Below are positions 1 through 8,138 of a stretch of 64,000 bases of DNA, in pieces. A program made the position numbers and the translations under genes. The notes under the pieces were generated by a model, which saw only the letters and a list, made by a program, of their open reading frames with translations, was not told where the DNA came from and did no database searches. Within the stretch, counting starts at the first letter, position 1; each line of letters opens with the position of its first letter. Origin of the DNA: Maritimibacter alkaliphilus (lineage in GTDB: Bacteria; Pseudomonadota; Alphaproteobacteria; Rhodobacterales; Rhodobacteraceae); assembly GCF_019801605.1 (NCBI RefSeq), contig NZ_JAHVIT010000009.1, forward strand, positions 1-64,000, given 5' to 3'.

Positions 1-1499
1 CCGTCCGAGCCATAGATCGTGTCGTCGCTCTCCACCGTGCTCAGGATCACCTGGCCCGCGCGCACCTGCGAGGTGCTCACGCCGTCGAGGATCGTCTCGC
101 TCTGCTGGCTGTTGCGGTAGTAGGTGAAGGAGGCCCCGTCGCTGTGCGCCCGGTCCTGCATCAGCTGCGTCACCGTCGCGAGGTCCGAGACGTTCAGGTG
201 CGACACGTCCAGCCGATCGCCCTCGGAGACCGAGAAATCCGTCACGTGGTCATAGGCGGAATTTTCCATGCCCGCGAGATCGGTCGCCACGAAGACATCC
301 GCCCCCGCCCCGCCCGAGATCTGGTCATAACCGTCGCCGCCGTCCAGCGTGTCATCGCCCGCGCCGCCGGTCAGCAGGTCATTGCTTTCCCCGCCATAGA
401 GACGATCGTCGCCCTCGCCGCCGTGCAGCGTGTTCTGGTCCGCCCCGCCATGGAGCTCGTCGTTGCCGGCCCCGCCGTAGAGCGTGTCATAGCCGACATA
501 GGAGATCAGCGTGTCATTGCCCTGCTCACCGAACAGCCGGTCGTAGTTGGAGCTGTCGGTCGGGCTGTCCTTGACCAGGTCGTTGCCGAGCCCCCCGAAG
601 AGGTCGTCGCGCCCGTCGGTCCCGATCACCGTGTCATCGCTGTCGGTGGTGTCGAAGAGGAAGGCGCTTTCGACCAGCGCCGCATGGTTCGTCACCGTGC
701 CGGCCAGGAAGGTGAAGCGGTTGATCTGGCTGTTGGAATAGAAGGCCAGCGTCACGTCGCTGGCGCTGTAGGGATCGGCCAGCAGCGCGGCCATCGTGTC
801 GTAGGACGACATGCCCAGACGGCTGACATCCAGCCGGTCGCCCTCAGCCAGGGAAAAGTCCTGGATCCGGGTCTCGACACCGCCCTCGACCGGGTCGGCA
901 AAGCTGAGCTGGAAGACGTCCGCGCCGGCATTGCCGAACAATATGTCGGCCCCCCGCCCGCCGAAGAGCGTGTCGTTCCCCTCGCCGCCGTCCAGCGTAT
1001 CGTCGCCGGCCCCGCCGTAGATCAGGTCATCGCCCGCCTCGCCGTTGATCCGGTCAAGGCTGCCGTCCACGCCGACGATCGTGTCATTGCCGCCGCCGCC
1101 CAGGACACTGCTGTAGTAGTTGCGCGAGATCTCGATGTAATCGTTGCCCTCGCCGCCGCGTCCGCTTGCCCGGAAATCGTCATGGGTCAACAGGAAGAGG
1201 GTATCGTCGTCCGCATCCCCATGGAGGCTGTAACCGGTCAGCGTATCATTGCCGTCCCCACCATAGAGAACGGCAGCGCCGATATAGCCGCCGCTATATC
1301 CGACACTCCCGGTCAGAACGTCATCGCCGGCATCGCCATAGGCAACGGAAATGCCCGACGCCGTGATCGTATCCGCCCCGTCGCCCCCGTAGGCCCGTCC
1401 ACGGTTGATCGCCAGCGTATCGTCGCCGCCAAACCCGTAGATCGTGTCCGAGTTACCCGACAGCGTGTCATCGCCCTCGGTACCGTTGATGATTGCCAT
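1..1499 (-). CDS. RTX calcium-binding repeat protein, 3' end cut by the window
   Basis: The reading frame starts with ATG at 1499 and stays open to the window edge, so about 499 N-terminal residues are visible and the C-terminus is missing. The start MAIINGTEGDDTLSG resembles the starts of the two giant RTX proteins at the other end of the window. Nonapeptide repeats of the GGxGxDxLx type (for example GGAGDDTLDGGEGNDTLFGG) occur in two blocks, separated by a stretch with 'IQDFSLAEGDRLDVSRL', a pattern typical of serralysin/RTX C-terminal regions. No signal peptide is seen, as expected for type I secretion. Likely a secreted matrix or adhesin-like protein; the substrate is unknown. It is a separate unit from the sulfotransferase upstream, with its own promoter candidate. 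Confidence 0.85.
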   Translation of the reverse strand, partial: MAIINGTEGDDTLSGNSDTIYGFGGDDTLAINRGRAYGGDGADTITASGISVAYGDAGDDVLTGSVGYSGGYIGAAVLYGGDGNDTLTGYSLHGDADDDTLFLLTHDDFRASGRGGEGNDYIEISRNYYSSVLGGGGNDTIVGVDGSLDRINGEAGDDLIYGGAGDDTLDGGEGNDTLFGGRGADILFGNAGADVFQLSFADPVEGGVETRIQDFSLAEGDRLDVSRLGMSSYDTMAALLADPYSASDVTLAFYSNSQINRFTFLAGTVTNHAALVESAFLFDTTDSDDTVIGTDGRDDLFGGLGNDLVKDSPTDSSNYDRLFGEQGNDTLISYVGYDTLYGGAGNDELHGGADQNTLHGGEGDDRLYGGESNDLLTGGAGDDTLDGGDGYDQISGGAGADVFVATDLAGMENSAYDHVTDFSVSEGDRLDVSHLNVSDLATVTQLMQDRAHSDGASFTYYRNSQQSETILDGVSTSQVRAGQVILSTVESDDTIYGSD

Positions 1500-1574
1500 G
1501 TCCCCGCCCCCGCGAAATTCTTTTATAAATCAGGTCTCAGGCCGACAGGTATACAGCCCGTCAGGCCCCGACCC

Positions 1575-1603
1575 TAGCTAGGGAAAGGGATATTTTGTGT
1601 CAA
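1575..1603 (-). promoter_or_regulatory. Candidate sigma-70-type promoter for the left-edge RTX gene
   Basis: On the minus strand a perfect TTGACA box (1603-1598) is followed after 17 bp by TAGCTA (1580-1575). The predicted transcript would have a leader of roughly 70 nt before the ATG at 1499. The -10 box lies inside a 12-bp perfect palindrome CCCTAGCTAGGG (1572-1583), which could be an operator. The -10 match is poor, so this is tentative. Confidence 0.35.
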
Positions 1604-1617
1604 ACTTTATCTGGCAA

Positions 1618-1635
1618 TCTCCCGCTCTTGGGAGA
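1618..1635 (-). terminator. Short hairpin after the sulfotransferase gene
   Basis: TCTCCC (1618-1623) pairs with GGGAGA (1630-1635) around a 6-nt loop, about 30 nt past the sulfotransferase stop. There is no clear U-tract, so terminator function is uncertain. Confidence 0.25.
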
Positions 1636-1663
1636 GCAGAGAGGCAGGCCGGAAACAGGCTGC

Positions 1664-2647
1664 TCAGTACGTCTGTTCCACCAGCCGGCGGCACATCCGC
1701 ACCCAGTAGGCACTGGGCAGTTCGTTGCGGAACAGGCTCAGCCCGTCGCGGCTCGCCTCCGACAGGGCAAAGCCCGGCTGCACCGCCGCGCGGCGCTCGG
1801 CCAGGCGGTCGTTGCTGGCGTCGAAATGCTCCTTCAGGGCGCGGAATTCCTCGCGGGTGAAGAGACAGGGCTTCACCCCTGCCCCGAACTCCGCCTTCAG
1901 CGCCTCCGTCGCCTGCTCGATCAGCTCGCGCTTGGCGACCCGGGGCTCGGACAGGATGTTCGCGCTCCAGCTGGCCAGCGACAGGGGCGAGACGTTGGAC
2001 ACGCCCTCGTTCACCACCTCCATCTGATCCGGCGCAATGTCCACGCCCAGGTGGCGCAGCATCACACCCAGGATCCCGCCCTCGGCCTTTCGACACTGAT
2101 CGAAGTCGTAGAGACGGATCTCCCCGGGGGCAAAGACCTGTTCCAGCGCATCCAGCAGCCGGTTGTAATCGATCCAGAGCCCCTCGCAGATCCCGCTCTC
2201 GATCACCGGCAGGACGAATTCCGGCGGCCGCGGCGGCACCCGGCTCTTGGAGACCTCCAGGTAGATCGACTGCAGGAACTGCCACTGGGTGCGCAGCACG
2301 CAGATCACCTCGATCTCGTCGAAGCCCGACAGGGCCTCGCGCACCTCGGAGAGGCTCGAGAGCGGGTTGCTGCGGGAAAACTCCTCGCTGCTCAGGAACA
2401 CCGTCCGGTCACTGTCCGCATGAGCCTCGGCCACGGCGCGCAGGGCCTCCAGGCTGCCCTGCTCCAGCGCGTAGAACTTCGGCATGCCGGGCCAGTTCAC
2501 CACCATGCCGTGGTGCCCGGTGTAATTCGGCAGCCGCGGATAGATGACACCCTGCTCCGCCAGCAGATCGGCATTGGTCCAGAACATGTCCTGAATGGTG
2601 GTGGTGGCCGTCTTGTGGGTGCCGATATGCAGTATGACTTTGGACAC
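1664..2647 (-). CDS. Sulfotransferase family protein
   Basis: A 327-residue protein starting at GTG 2647. The N-terminus contains HIGTHKTATTTIQ (residues 7-19), the 5'-phosphosulfate-binding loop that holds PAPS in sulfotransferases. 'VICVLRTQWQFLQSIY' further on fits the 3'-phosphate-binding region. Such enzymes transfer sulfate from PAPS to a sugar hydroxyl or amine in the cytoplasm. It lies 32 nt downstream of the RgpF/WbsX glycosyltransferase and is probably co-transcribed with it, so a role in sulfating the plasmid-encoded polysaccharide is a fair inference; the acceptor cannot be read from sequence. No upstream in-frame ATG competes with the GTG. Confidence 0.75.
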   Translation of the reverse strand: MSKVILHIGTHKTATTTIQDMFWTNADLLAEQGVIYPRLPNYTGHHGMVVNWPGMPKFYALEQGSLEALRAVAEAHADSDRTVFLSSEEFSRSNPLSSLSEVREALSGFDEIEVICVLRTQWQFLQSIYLEVSKSRVPPRPPEFVLPVIESGICEGLWIDYNRLLDALEQVFAPGEIRLYDFDQCRKAEGGILGVMLRHLGVDIAPDQMEVVNEGVSNVSPLSLASWSANILSEPRVAKRELIEQATEALKAEFGAGVKPCLFTREEFRALKEHFDASNDRLAERRAAVQPGFALSEASRDGLSLFRNELPSAYWVRMCRRLVEQTY

Positions 2648-2679
2648 GGGAAAGCAGTCTTTCAGTTCTCAGGGGCGTT

Positions 2680-5028
2680 TCAGCGACGGGCCGCGAGGGC
2701 AGCCCCGGCCTTTGGGGCCGTCTTGCCCGGGATGTCGTCCACCGGCAAGGCCGTTTCCACGGCCCCGTCCTTCAAAGCCCCGTTTTCCAAACCCCGGTCG
2801 CCAGCGATCTGCGCCCGCAGCACCTGCAGGTAAAGGTCGCCGTAGGTCTGGGTCGGCTCCAGCATGGCCTTCTCGGCCCATTCGTTCCAGGCGTTGATGA
2901 AGAGTTCCTGCCGGTAGGACCCCTCCAGGCGCGTCCTGGCGGTCTGGCGCAGCCAGTGGCTGAAGCGCCCCGGGTTGGCGCCATAGGCCATGTGGGCGCG
3001 CAGGCCGCGGCGGGCGGTGTTGTCCCAGCTCGGCATCACGCCGCAGATCGTGTTCTCGGGCAGGCCCTCGAGATAACTTTCGCTGCGCGAATTGGCGATC
3101 ACGCGGTTGTAGTCGTAGACCAGACCCTCGAAGCCGCCATGGACCTCGCGGCCCAGCTTGTTGCCCTCGGGCCCGCCGACCAGGTAGTCGTTCATGGTCA
3201 CGATGCCATGGGGCGGCATCTCGATCCAGAAATCGAAGAGGTCGTCGCTGACCGGGTTCTCGCCATCCACGTGGAAGCAGACCGCGCCCAGTTCGACCTC
3301 GCCGATGCCCGCCTCGCGCCAGGCCGCGCGCATCCGGGCCACGCTGGCCTCGGGATCGGGCATGTCCTCGGGACGGTAGATGACGAAGCGCGGGCGCGTC
3401 CCGTCGGGGCGGGCATAGCGCGCGTCGCGCATGTAGGGCAGGCTGTCCTCGACCAGCTTGCGCTCGAAGCCCTCGGCGTAGGATTGCTCCAGCAGCACGG
3501 TGCCCGACAGCCCGTCCCAGTTGCGCCGCCAGCTCTCGTTGGCCCAGCACAGGTAGAAGGGGAAATCGATCTCGGGGCGTTGCAGCAGCTTGTCGAGCGG
3601 GGCCTCCAGCACGCGGCGGCCGTCGAACCAGTAGTGGTAGACGCAGAAGGCATCGATGCCCGCCTCTTTCGCCAGCTTGGTCTGTTCGCCCATGACCTCG
3701 GTCGCCCGCAGGTCGTAGAAGCCCAGGTCCGAGGGCAGCATCGGCTGGCTGTGCCCGGCAAAGAGGCTCTGCGCGTTCACGGTGCCGCGCCATTCGGTGA
3801 AGCCCTTGCCCCACCAGGCGTCGTTCTCCGGGATCGGGTGGAACTGCGGCAGGTAGAAGGCACTGGTGAAGGCCGGGCGCGGCAGCGGGGCCGGCGTCTC
3901 GCCCTTTTCCACGCGCGCTTCCAGCTGGCCGGTCTGCACCACGGTCTGGCCCGCGGTCATCGCCAGGAAGCCCATGGCGCGTTCCAGCGCATGGGCCAGC
4001 GTGCCGTCGACCTGCGCGGTCTCGATGTCGAAGGCATCCTCGTAGAGATGCAGCGATTTCAGCAGCCCGACCATCAGCGGCTTGAGCCAGTAGATCGACC
4101 CGGCCGGGAAATCGAGCACCTCCCAGCTGATCTCGGTCTCGATCCGGCGCAGCAGGTGGCGGGTCAGCTCGAAGTTGGAGCCCCACCATTCGGTGCCGTG
4201 GTAATGCTGCCCGTCGGCGACCCAGAAGGCGGCCTCCTTGTCGGCCAGGAAGGCCTCCAGCAGGGGCACCAGGTTCTCGCCCGGCAGGATGCCGCCGATC
4301 AGGTGGCGACGCCAGTGATCCCCGTCCTCGCGGTGCGGGGATTTCTTGGTGTGCATCTTGCAGACCGCCTCGTAGCCATCCAGCGCACCGGAGTTCACCA
4401 GCGTCATGAAGGGCAGGATGTCACGGCCGCGGTTGGCCACCGGCACCACGGTGGCACGGGGGAACTCCTCGGCGATCCGGGCCGCCAGCTCCTCGCTCTC
4501 CTCGCCGCGGTAGGTCAGGGTGACATAGAGGTCGTAGTCGACTTCGAGCCGGTGGAAGCGCTCGGCGAATTCCTCCCAGATCTCCGGGTAGTAGACATGG
4601 GCCACCATGGCAAAGCGGGCCTGGGTGCGCGCGGGATCGAAGCGCAGCACCTTGCGCTCCACCGCGGGCAGTTCCTCCACCTTCGGCAGTTCCTTGGTGA
4701 TCCGCCCCTCGCGGTAGCCCCCGATCACGTAATGATGGAAGGCCGACTGGCCGGTCGCGGCCACGTCCGGGTTGTAGCGCAGGTAGGCACTGGGGGAGAA
4801 ATCCGCATTGGGCCGGTACCCGCGCGCCTCGCCGTAGACGATGTAGTGGCGCAGCGGCACCTTGTGGAACCAGTGGTGGATCGCCGGGTAGGCGCCCTTG
4901 TAGTAGACCGGGTCGAACATGCCTGAAGCGCGGGCGGCCTTGAGATACTTCTTTTCTTCACGGGTGAGGAAGAAGACCCGCGCGAAGCGCACGAACCGCG
5001 CCCACGGGCTGTTCAAATCCTGGTTCAT
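2680..5028 (-). CDS. Multidomain glycosyltransferase: repeat module + RgpF + WbsX-like
   Basis: A 782-residue protein starting at ATG 5028. Residues about 35-109 carry two copies of a short module (MFDPVYYKGAYP; FSPSAYLRYNPDV; HHYVIGGYREGR) that recurs in four other proteins here. Residues about 138-355 match the rhamnan-synthesis protein F (RgpF) type, with ANRGRDILPF and CKMHTKKSPH. Residues about 387-750 match WbsX-like glycosyltransferases (AFYLPQFHPIPENDAWWGKG; YHYWFDGRRVLE; WNEWAE near the C-terminus). RgpF proteins act in rhamnose-containing glycan synthesis, in keeping with the dTDP-rhamnose operon nearby. The protein probably works in the cytoplasm or at the inner membrane. It heads a minus-strand unit with the sulfotransferase. 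Confidence 0.85.
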   Translation of the reverse strand: MNQDLNSPWARFVRFARVFFLTREEKKYLKAARASGMFDPVYYKGAYPAIHHWFHKVPLRHYIVYGEARGYRPNADFSPSAYLRYNPDVAATGQSAFHHYVIGGYREGRITKELPKVEELPAVERKVLRFDPARTQARFAMVAHVYYPEIWEEFAERFHRLEVDYDLYVTLTYRGEESEELAARIAEEFPRATVVPVANRGRDILPFMTLVNSGALDGYEAVCKMHTKKSPHREDGDHWRRHLIGGILPGENLVPLLEAFLADKEAAFWVADGQHYHGTEWWGSNFELTRHLLRRIETEISWEVLDFPAGSIYWLKPLMVGLLKSLHLYEDAFDIETAQVDGTLAHALERAMGFLAMTAGQTVVQTGQLEARVEKGETPAPLPRPAFTSAFYLPQFHPIPENDAWWGKGFTEWRGTVNAQSLFAGHSQPMLPSDLGFYDLRATEVMGEQTKLAKEAGIDAFCVYHYWFDGRRVLEAPLDKLLQRPEIDFPFYLCWANESWRRNWDGLSGTVLLEQSYAEGFERKLVEDSLPYMRDARYARPDGTRPRFVIYRPEDMPDPEASVARMRAAWREAGIGEVELGAVCFHVDGENPVSDDLFDFWIEMPPHGIVTMNDYLVGGPEGNKLGREVHGGFEGLVYDYNRVIANSRSESYLEGLPENTICGVMPSWDNTARRGLRAHMAYGANPGRFSHWLRQTARTRLEGSYRQELFINAWNEWAEKAMLEPTQTYGDLYLQVLRAQIAGDRGLENGALKDGAVETALPVDDIPGKTAPKAGAALAARR

Positions 5029-5119
5029 AAATGGAATACCGGTCCTGTCTCTATGCTGAGCCGAGACATAGCAATGCCCCCCGCGCGAGACAAACGCTTT
5101 CGCGCCGCGAGACCGGGTG

Positions 5120-5914
5120 TCACATGCCCTCGTCCAGGATCACCCGGTGGAAGCGGTAAAGAAGCAGCATCCCGAGCGCGGCGAGGATCAGCGCGATGGT
5201 ATAGACGTAGAGTTCATCAACGTAGACCGCGTCGTAGCTGTCGTAGATGCCCCGCCGCAGCAGCATGATCGGATGCGCCATCGGGTTCCAGAGCAGGGCC
5301 GAGCGCAGTTCCACCGGCAGCGGATCGAGCAGGAAGAAAATCCCCGAGATCAGGAAGAACGGGCGGTTCGCAACCGACCAGACGAACTGCCAGACCGGAT
5401 ACATGCTCATCATGTAGCAGTTCACCAGCCCGATCCCGAAGCCGAGCGCGATGCACAGGAAGGCCGCGCGCAGGCAGACGAGGAAATCGATCTGCAGGCG
5501 CAGGCCATACATCAGCACGATCAGGCCGATCAGGATCGTCGCGATCAGGATCTGCGTCAGCACATTCAGCAACAGCCGCGCACAGATCGCGTCAACAAAG
5601 GTAACCCCGGGATAGGACAGAAGGGGCCGGGAGTAGCGGATCGCCATGCTGACGTTGCTCGCGGTGGTGTTGTAGAGCAGAAAAGGCAGCATCCCGGTGG
5701 CGAAGAACAGCGGGAAATTGGTGCCCAATGCCGGCGACCGGGCGATGATGGAAAACACCAGCGTCATCACCAGGATGCCGCCGATCGGTTCCGCGAAGGC
5801 CCAGATATAGCCCCCCGGCGAGCGCCCGTAGGTGGTGCTCATCTCCCGCAGCATCAGCGCCAGGACAGAGCGGAAGAAAAGGTATCTCGGCTTGGCCACC
5901 GTCCGGTCGGACAT
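5120..5914 (-). CDS. kpsM: Polysaccharide ABC exporter, membrane subunit (KpsM/Wzm)
   Basis: I chose ATG 5914 (MSDRTVAKPRYLFF), giving 264 residues, the usual KpsM length; the frame is open further upstream but that part has no family character and would overlap kpsE. The sequence has the ABC-2 hallmarks: LREMSTTYGRSPGGYIWAF before the first membrane span, about six hydrophobic segments, and RPLLSYPGVTFVD after the second. It forms the inner-membrane pore that exports lipid-linked polysaccharide, powered by KpsT and extended by KpsE. It is transcribed divergently from kpsE-kpsT across a spacer of about 140 bp, an unusual arrangement since the subunits are usually in one operon. Confidence 0.9.
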   Translation of the reverse strand: MSDRTVAKPRYLFFRSVLALMLREMSTTYGRSPGGYIWAFAEPIGGILVMTLVFSIIARSPALGTNFPLFFATGMLPFLLYNTTASNVSMAIRYSRPLLSYPGVTFVDAICARLLLNVLTQILIATILIGLIVLMYGLRLQIDFLVCLRAAFLCIALGFGIGLVNCYMMSMYPVWQFVWSVANRPFFLISGIFFLLDPLPVELRSALLWNPMAHPIMLLRRGIYDSYDAVYVDELYVYTIALILAALGMLLLYRFHRVILDEGM

Positions 5915-6054
5915 CTCGTCAGACAAATCGCGCCTCTTCCTGTCGTCCTGGGCCGGTCTTGCCCATGCCCCGGGGCTTACGGGATTTTCACTTGCATTGC
6001 GAGAGAGAAAGACCCAGACCGTAGGCCTGAGTTTCAAGACTTGAGGGCTGAACG

Positions 6055-7308
6055 ATTTCACAAGCTCCCGCTCCCGCAGCGGCCCAGCAGGGCGCCGCCG
6101 CGAAACCCGCCGCACCGAAAATCCCCGCCAGTGCCGGCCCGGCTCGCCCCCGGCGGCGGCATTACGCCGTTCTGGCCAGCTTCGTGCTGGTCGTCCTGGC
6201 GCCGCTGGCTGTGACGGTCTTCTACCTCTTCGCCATCGCGAAGGATCAATACGCCACGACCTTCGGCTTCGCGATCCGCTCCGAGAACACCTCGATGGCC
6301 AGCAACCTGCTGGGTGGCCTCGCCAGCCTCTCCGGCGCCTCCAGTTCCTCGGACACCGAGATCCTCTACGAATTCATCCAGAGCCGCGCCCTGGTGGAAG
6401 AGGTCCAGCAGGAACTCGATATCGCCCGGCTCTACTCCGAGCCCAAGACCGACCCCTATTTCGCCTATCACGAAGGCGGCAGCATCGAGGAGCTGGTCGG
6501 CTACTGGCAGAAGATGGTCCATGTCAGCCATGCGGCCAGCAGCAGCAGCGGCCTGCTGGAAATCACGGTGAAGGCCTTCCAGCCCGAGGATGCGCTGAAC
6601 ATCGCCAATGCGATCGTCGCCAGCTCGACCGAGATGATCAACCGCCTGTCCTCCGTCGCCCGCGACGATGCCACGCGCTATGCGCGCGAGGACCTGGACC
6701 TGGCACTGGACCGGCTGAAAACCGCCCGCGAGGCCCTGACGCGGTTCCGCTCGACCAACCGGATCATCGATCCGAGCGCCTCGCTCGAAGGTCAGTTGGG
6801 CCTGCTCAACTCGCTCGAGGCGCGGCTGGCGGATGCGATCATCCAGCAGAACGTGCTGCTGCAGACGGCGCAGGAAAACGACCCCCGGGTCGTGCAGCTG
6901 CGCAACCAGATCCCCGTGATCCAGAGACTGATCGAGGGCGAACGCCGCAAGTTCGGCCTCGGCAGTGACCCCTCGGCGGCACCGTCTTCGGACAATGACG
7001 CCGAGATCGACACCGGCAGCGTGCCGGACGGCGAGGATTATTCGAAGATCGTGGGCGAATTCGAGCGCCTCAGCGTCGACGTGGAATATGCCCGGCAGAG
7101 CTACATCGCCGCGCAGACCGCCATGGACAGCGCCATCGCCGAGGCCCAGCGGAAGAGCCGCTACCTCGCCACCTACGCGCCCCCTGCCCTGCCCAGTTCC
7201 CCGGAATACCCGCGGCGCATGCAGCTCTCCCTGATGACCGCCGCCTTCCTGACCCTGCTCTGGTCGGTCGGTGTGCTGATCTACTACAGCCTGCGCGACC
7301 GCCGCTGA
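6055..7308 (+). CDS. kpsE: Polysaccharide export inner-membrane protein KpsE, apparently ATT start
   Basis: The family fold is clear: cytoplasmic proline/alanine-rich N-terminus, first membrane span (YAVLASFVLVVLAPLAVTV), a long periplasmic region with coiled coil (EDLDLALDRLKTAREALTRF), and a C-terminal span ending YYSLRDRR. It bridges the KpsMT transporter to outer-membrane export. Start choice is odd. The first canonical start, GTG 6184, falls inside the first membrane span and would delete the RRRHY anchor. Upstream the frame is open back to a stop at 6049, with no ATG, GTG or TTG. ATT at 6055 is preceded by GAGGG (6043-6047) at 8-nt spacing, so I take it as the start (417 residues). The alternative is a frameshift or sequencing error near 6050. 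Confidence 0.75.
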   Translation: MSQAPAPAAAQQGAAAKPAAPKIPASAGPARPRRRHYAVLASFVLVVLAPLAVTVFYLFAIAKDQYATTFGFAIRSENTSMASNLLGGLASLSGASSSSDTEILYEFIQSRALVEEVQQELDIARLYSEPKTDPYFAYHEGGSIEELVGYWQKMVHVSHAASSSSGLLEITVKAFQPEDALNIANAIVASSTEMINRLSSVARDDATRYAREDLDLALDRLKTAREALTRFRSTNRIIDPSASLEGQLGLLNSLEARLADAIIQQNVLLQTAQENDPRVVQLRNQIPVIQRLIEGERRKFGLGSDPSAAPSSDNDAEIDTGSVPDGEDYSKIVGEFERLSVDVEYARQSYIAAQTAMDSAIAEAQRKSRYLATYAPPALPSSPEYPRRMQLSLMTAAFLTLLWSVGVLIYYSLRDRR

Positions 7309-7315
7309 GGCGCCC

Positions 7316-7993
7316 ATGATCGAACTGCGCAACCTGACCAAGATCTACCGGCTGAACGGCGTCGCCAAGCCGATCGCCCGTGACATCACCTTCACGTTTC
7401 CCAAGGGGGAATGCGTGGGCCTCATGGGGCCGAACGGTGCCGGCAAGTCGACGATGCTGAAGCTCATCGCCGGCACGATCCAGCCGGACAGCGGGCAGAT
7501 CATCCGGCATGGCTCGGTCTCCTGGCCGGTGGGTTTCGCCGGCAGTTTCCACGGCGACATGACCGGGTCGCAGAACGTGAAGTTCGTGGCCCGGCTCTAT
7601 GGCGTGGACACCGACGAGATGACCGAGTTCGCCCGCGACTTCTCGCAGCTCGGGGCGCATTTCTACCTGCCCGTGCGCACCTACTCCTCGGGCATGCGCT
7701 CGCGGCTGGCCTTCGCCATGTCCATGGGGGTGAAGTTCGACACCTACCTGATCGACGAGATCACTGCGGTGGGCGACGGGGCCTTCCAGGCCAAGAGCGA
7801 AGCGATGATGCAGGAACGCCTGAAGACCAGCAGCGCGATCTTCGTCTCGCACTCGCTCCCGCAGATGGCCCGGATGTGCAAATCCGGGATCGTCCTGCAG
7901 AATGGGCGGTTCTTCTACTATGCGCGGATCGAGAAGGCGATCGAGCATTACGAGCACACCATGAAGGGACGGCTGCCGCCCTGGATGCGCTGA
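7316..7993 (+). CDS. kpsT: Polysaccharide ABC exporter, ATPase (KpsT/Wzt)
   Basis: A 225-residue ABC ATPase with Walker A GPNGAGKST (residues 38-46), signature YSSGMRSR (123-130), Walker B TYLIDEITAVGD (about 143-154) and an H-loop FVSHS near 175. The length fits the short KpsT group without the C-terminal carbohydrate-binding domain of Wzt. It powers export of the polymer through KpsM. It starts 7 nt after the kpsE stop, with GAGGCG as ribosome site, so kpsE-kpsT is an operon. It converges on parB across a spacer with two strong inverted repeats. Confidence 0.93.
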   Translation: MIELRNLTKIYRLNGVAKPIARDITFTFPKGECVGLMGPNGAGKSTMLKLIAGTIQPDSGQIIRHGSVSWPVGFAGSFHGDMTGSQNVKFVARLYGVDTDEMTEFARDFSQLGAHFYLPVRTYSSGMRSRLAFAMSMGVKFDTYLIDEITAVGDGAFQAKSEAMMQERLKTSSAIFVSHSLPQMARMCKSGIVLQNGRFFYYARIEKAIEHYEHTMKGRLPPWMR

Positions 7994-8014
7994 GGCCTAC
8001 GCACAGAGCCTGAT

Positions 8015-8044
8015 GCGAAACCTTTCGCGCGCGAAAGGTTTCGC
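8015..8044. repeat. 30-bp perfect palindrome, candidate partition centromere (parS)
   Basis: GCGAAACCTTTCGCG (8015-8029) is followed immediately by its exact reverse complement (8030-8044). It lies between kpsT and the end of parB. It has no loop, and a run of A, not T, follows on the plus strand, so it is a poor intrinsic terminator. Perfect palindromes close to parAB are typical binding sites for ParB-type proteins; function here is inferred from position and symmetry. Confidence 0.5.
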
Positions 8045-8086
8045 AAAAACAGTCCCTATTTCGGGAATTAGAGCCTGATATGCACC

Positions 8087-8130
8087 GGCGGCCCGGGGGC
8101 AGGGCGCCTTGGCCCGCCCCCCGGGCCGCC
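8087..8130. terminator. GC-rich hairpin between convergent kpsT and parB
   Basis: GGCGGCCCGGGGG (8087-8099) pairs perfectly with CCCCCGGGCCGCC (8118-8130) around an 18-nt loop. It sits just past the parB stop and downstream of kpsT. There is no U-tract on either strand. A bidirectional barrier or Rho-assisted terminator is plausible. Confidence 0.4.
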
Positions 8131-8138
8131 ACTGGCCG

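Noticed and set aside
5915-6115. Extension of kpsM upstream of 5914
   Set aside because: It overlaps kpsE, adds 67 residues without transporter character and exceeds the usual family length.
6184-7308. GTG 6184 as the start of kpsE
   Set aside because: It would begin inside the first membrane span and remove the basic residues that orient it. Upstream in-frame sequence has the expected cytoplasmic N-terminus.
8015-8044. The 30-bp palindrome as a Rho-independent terminator for kpsT
   Set aside because: No loop in the perfect dyad and an A-run rather than a T-run follows on the plus strand.
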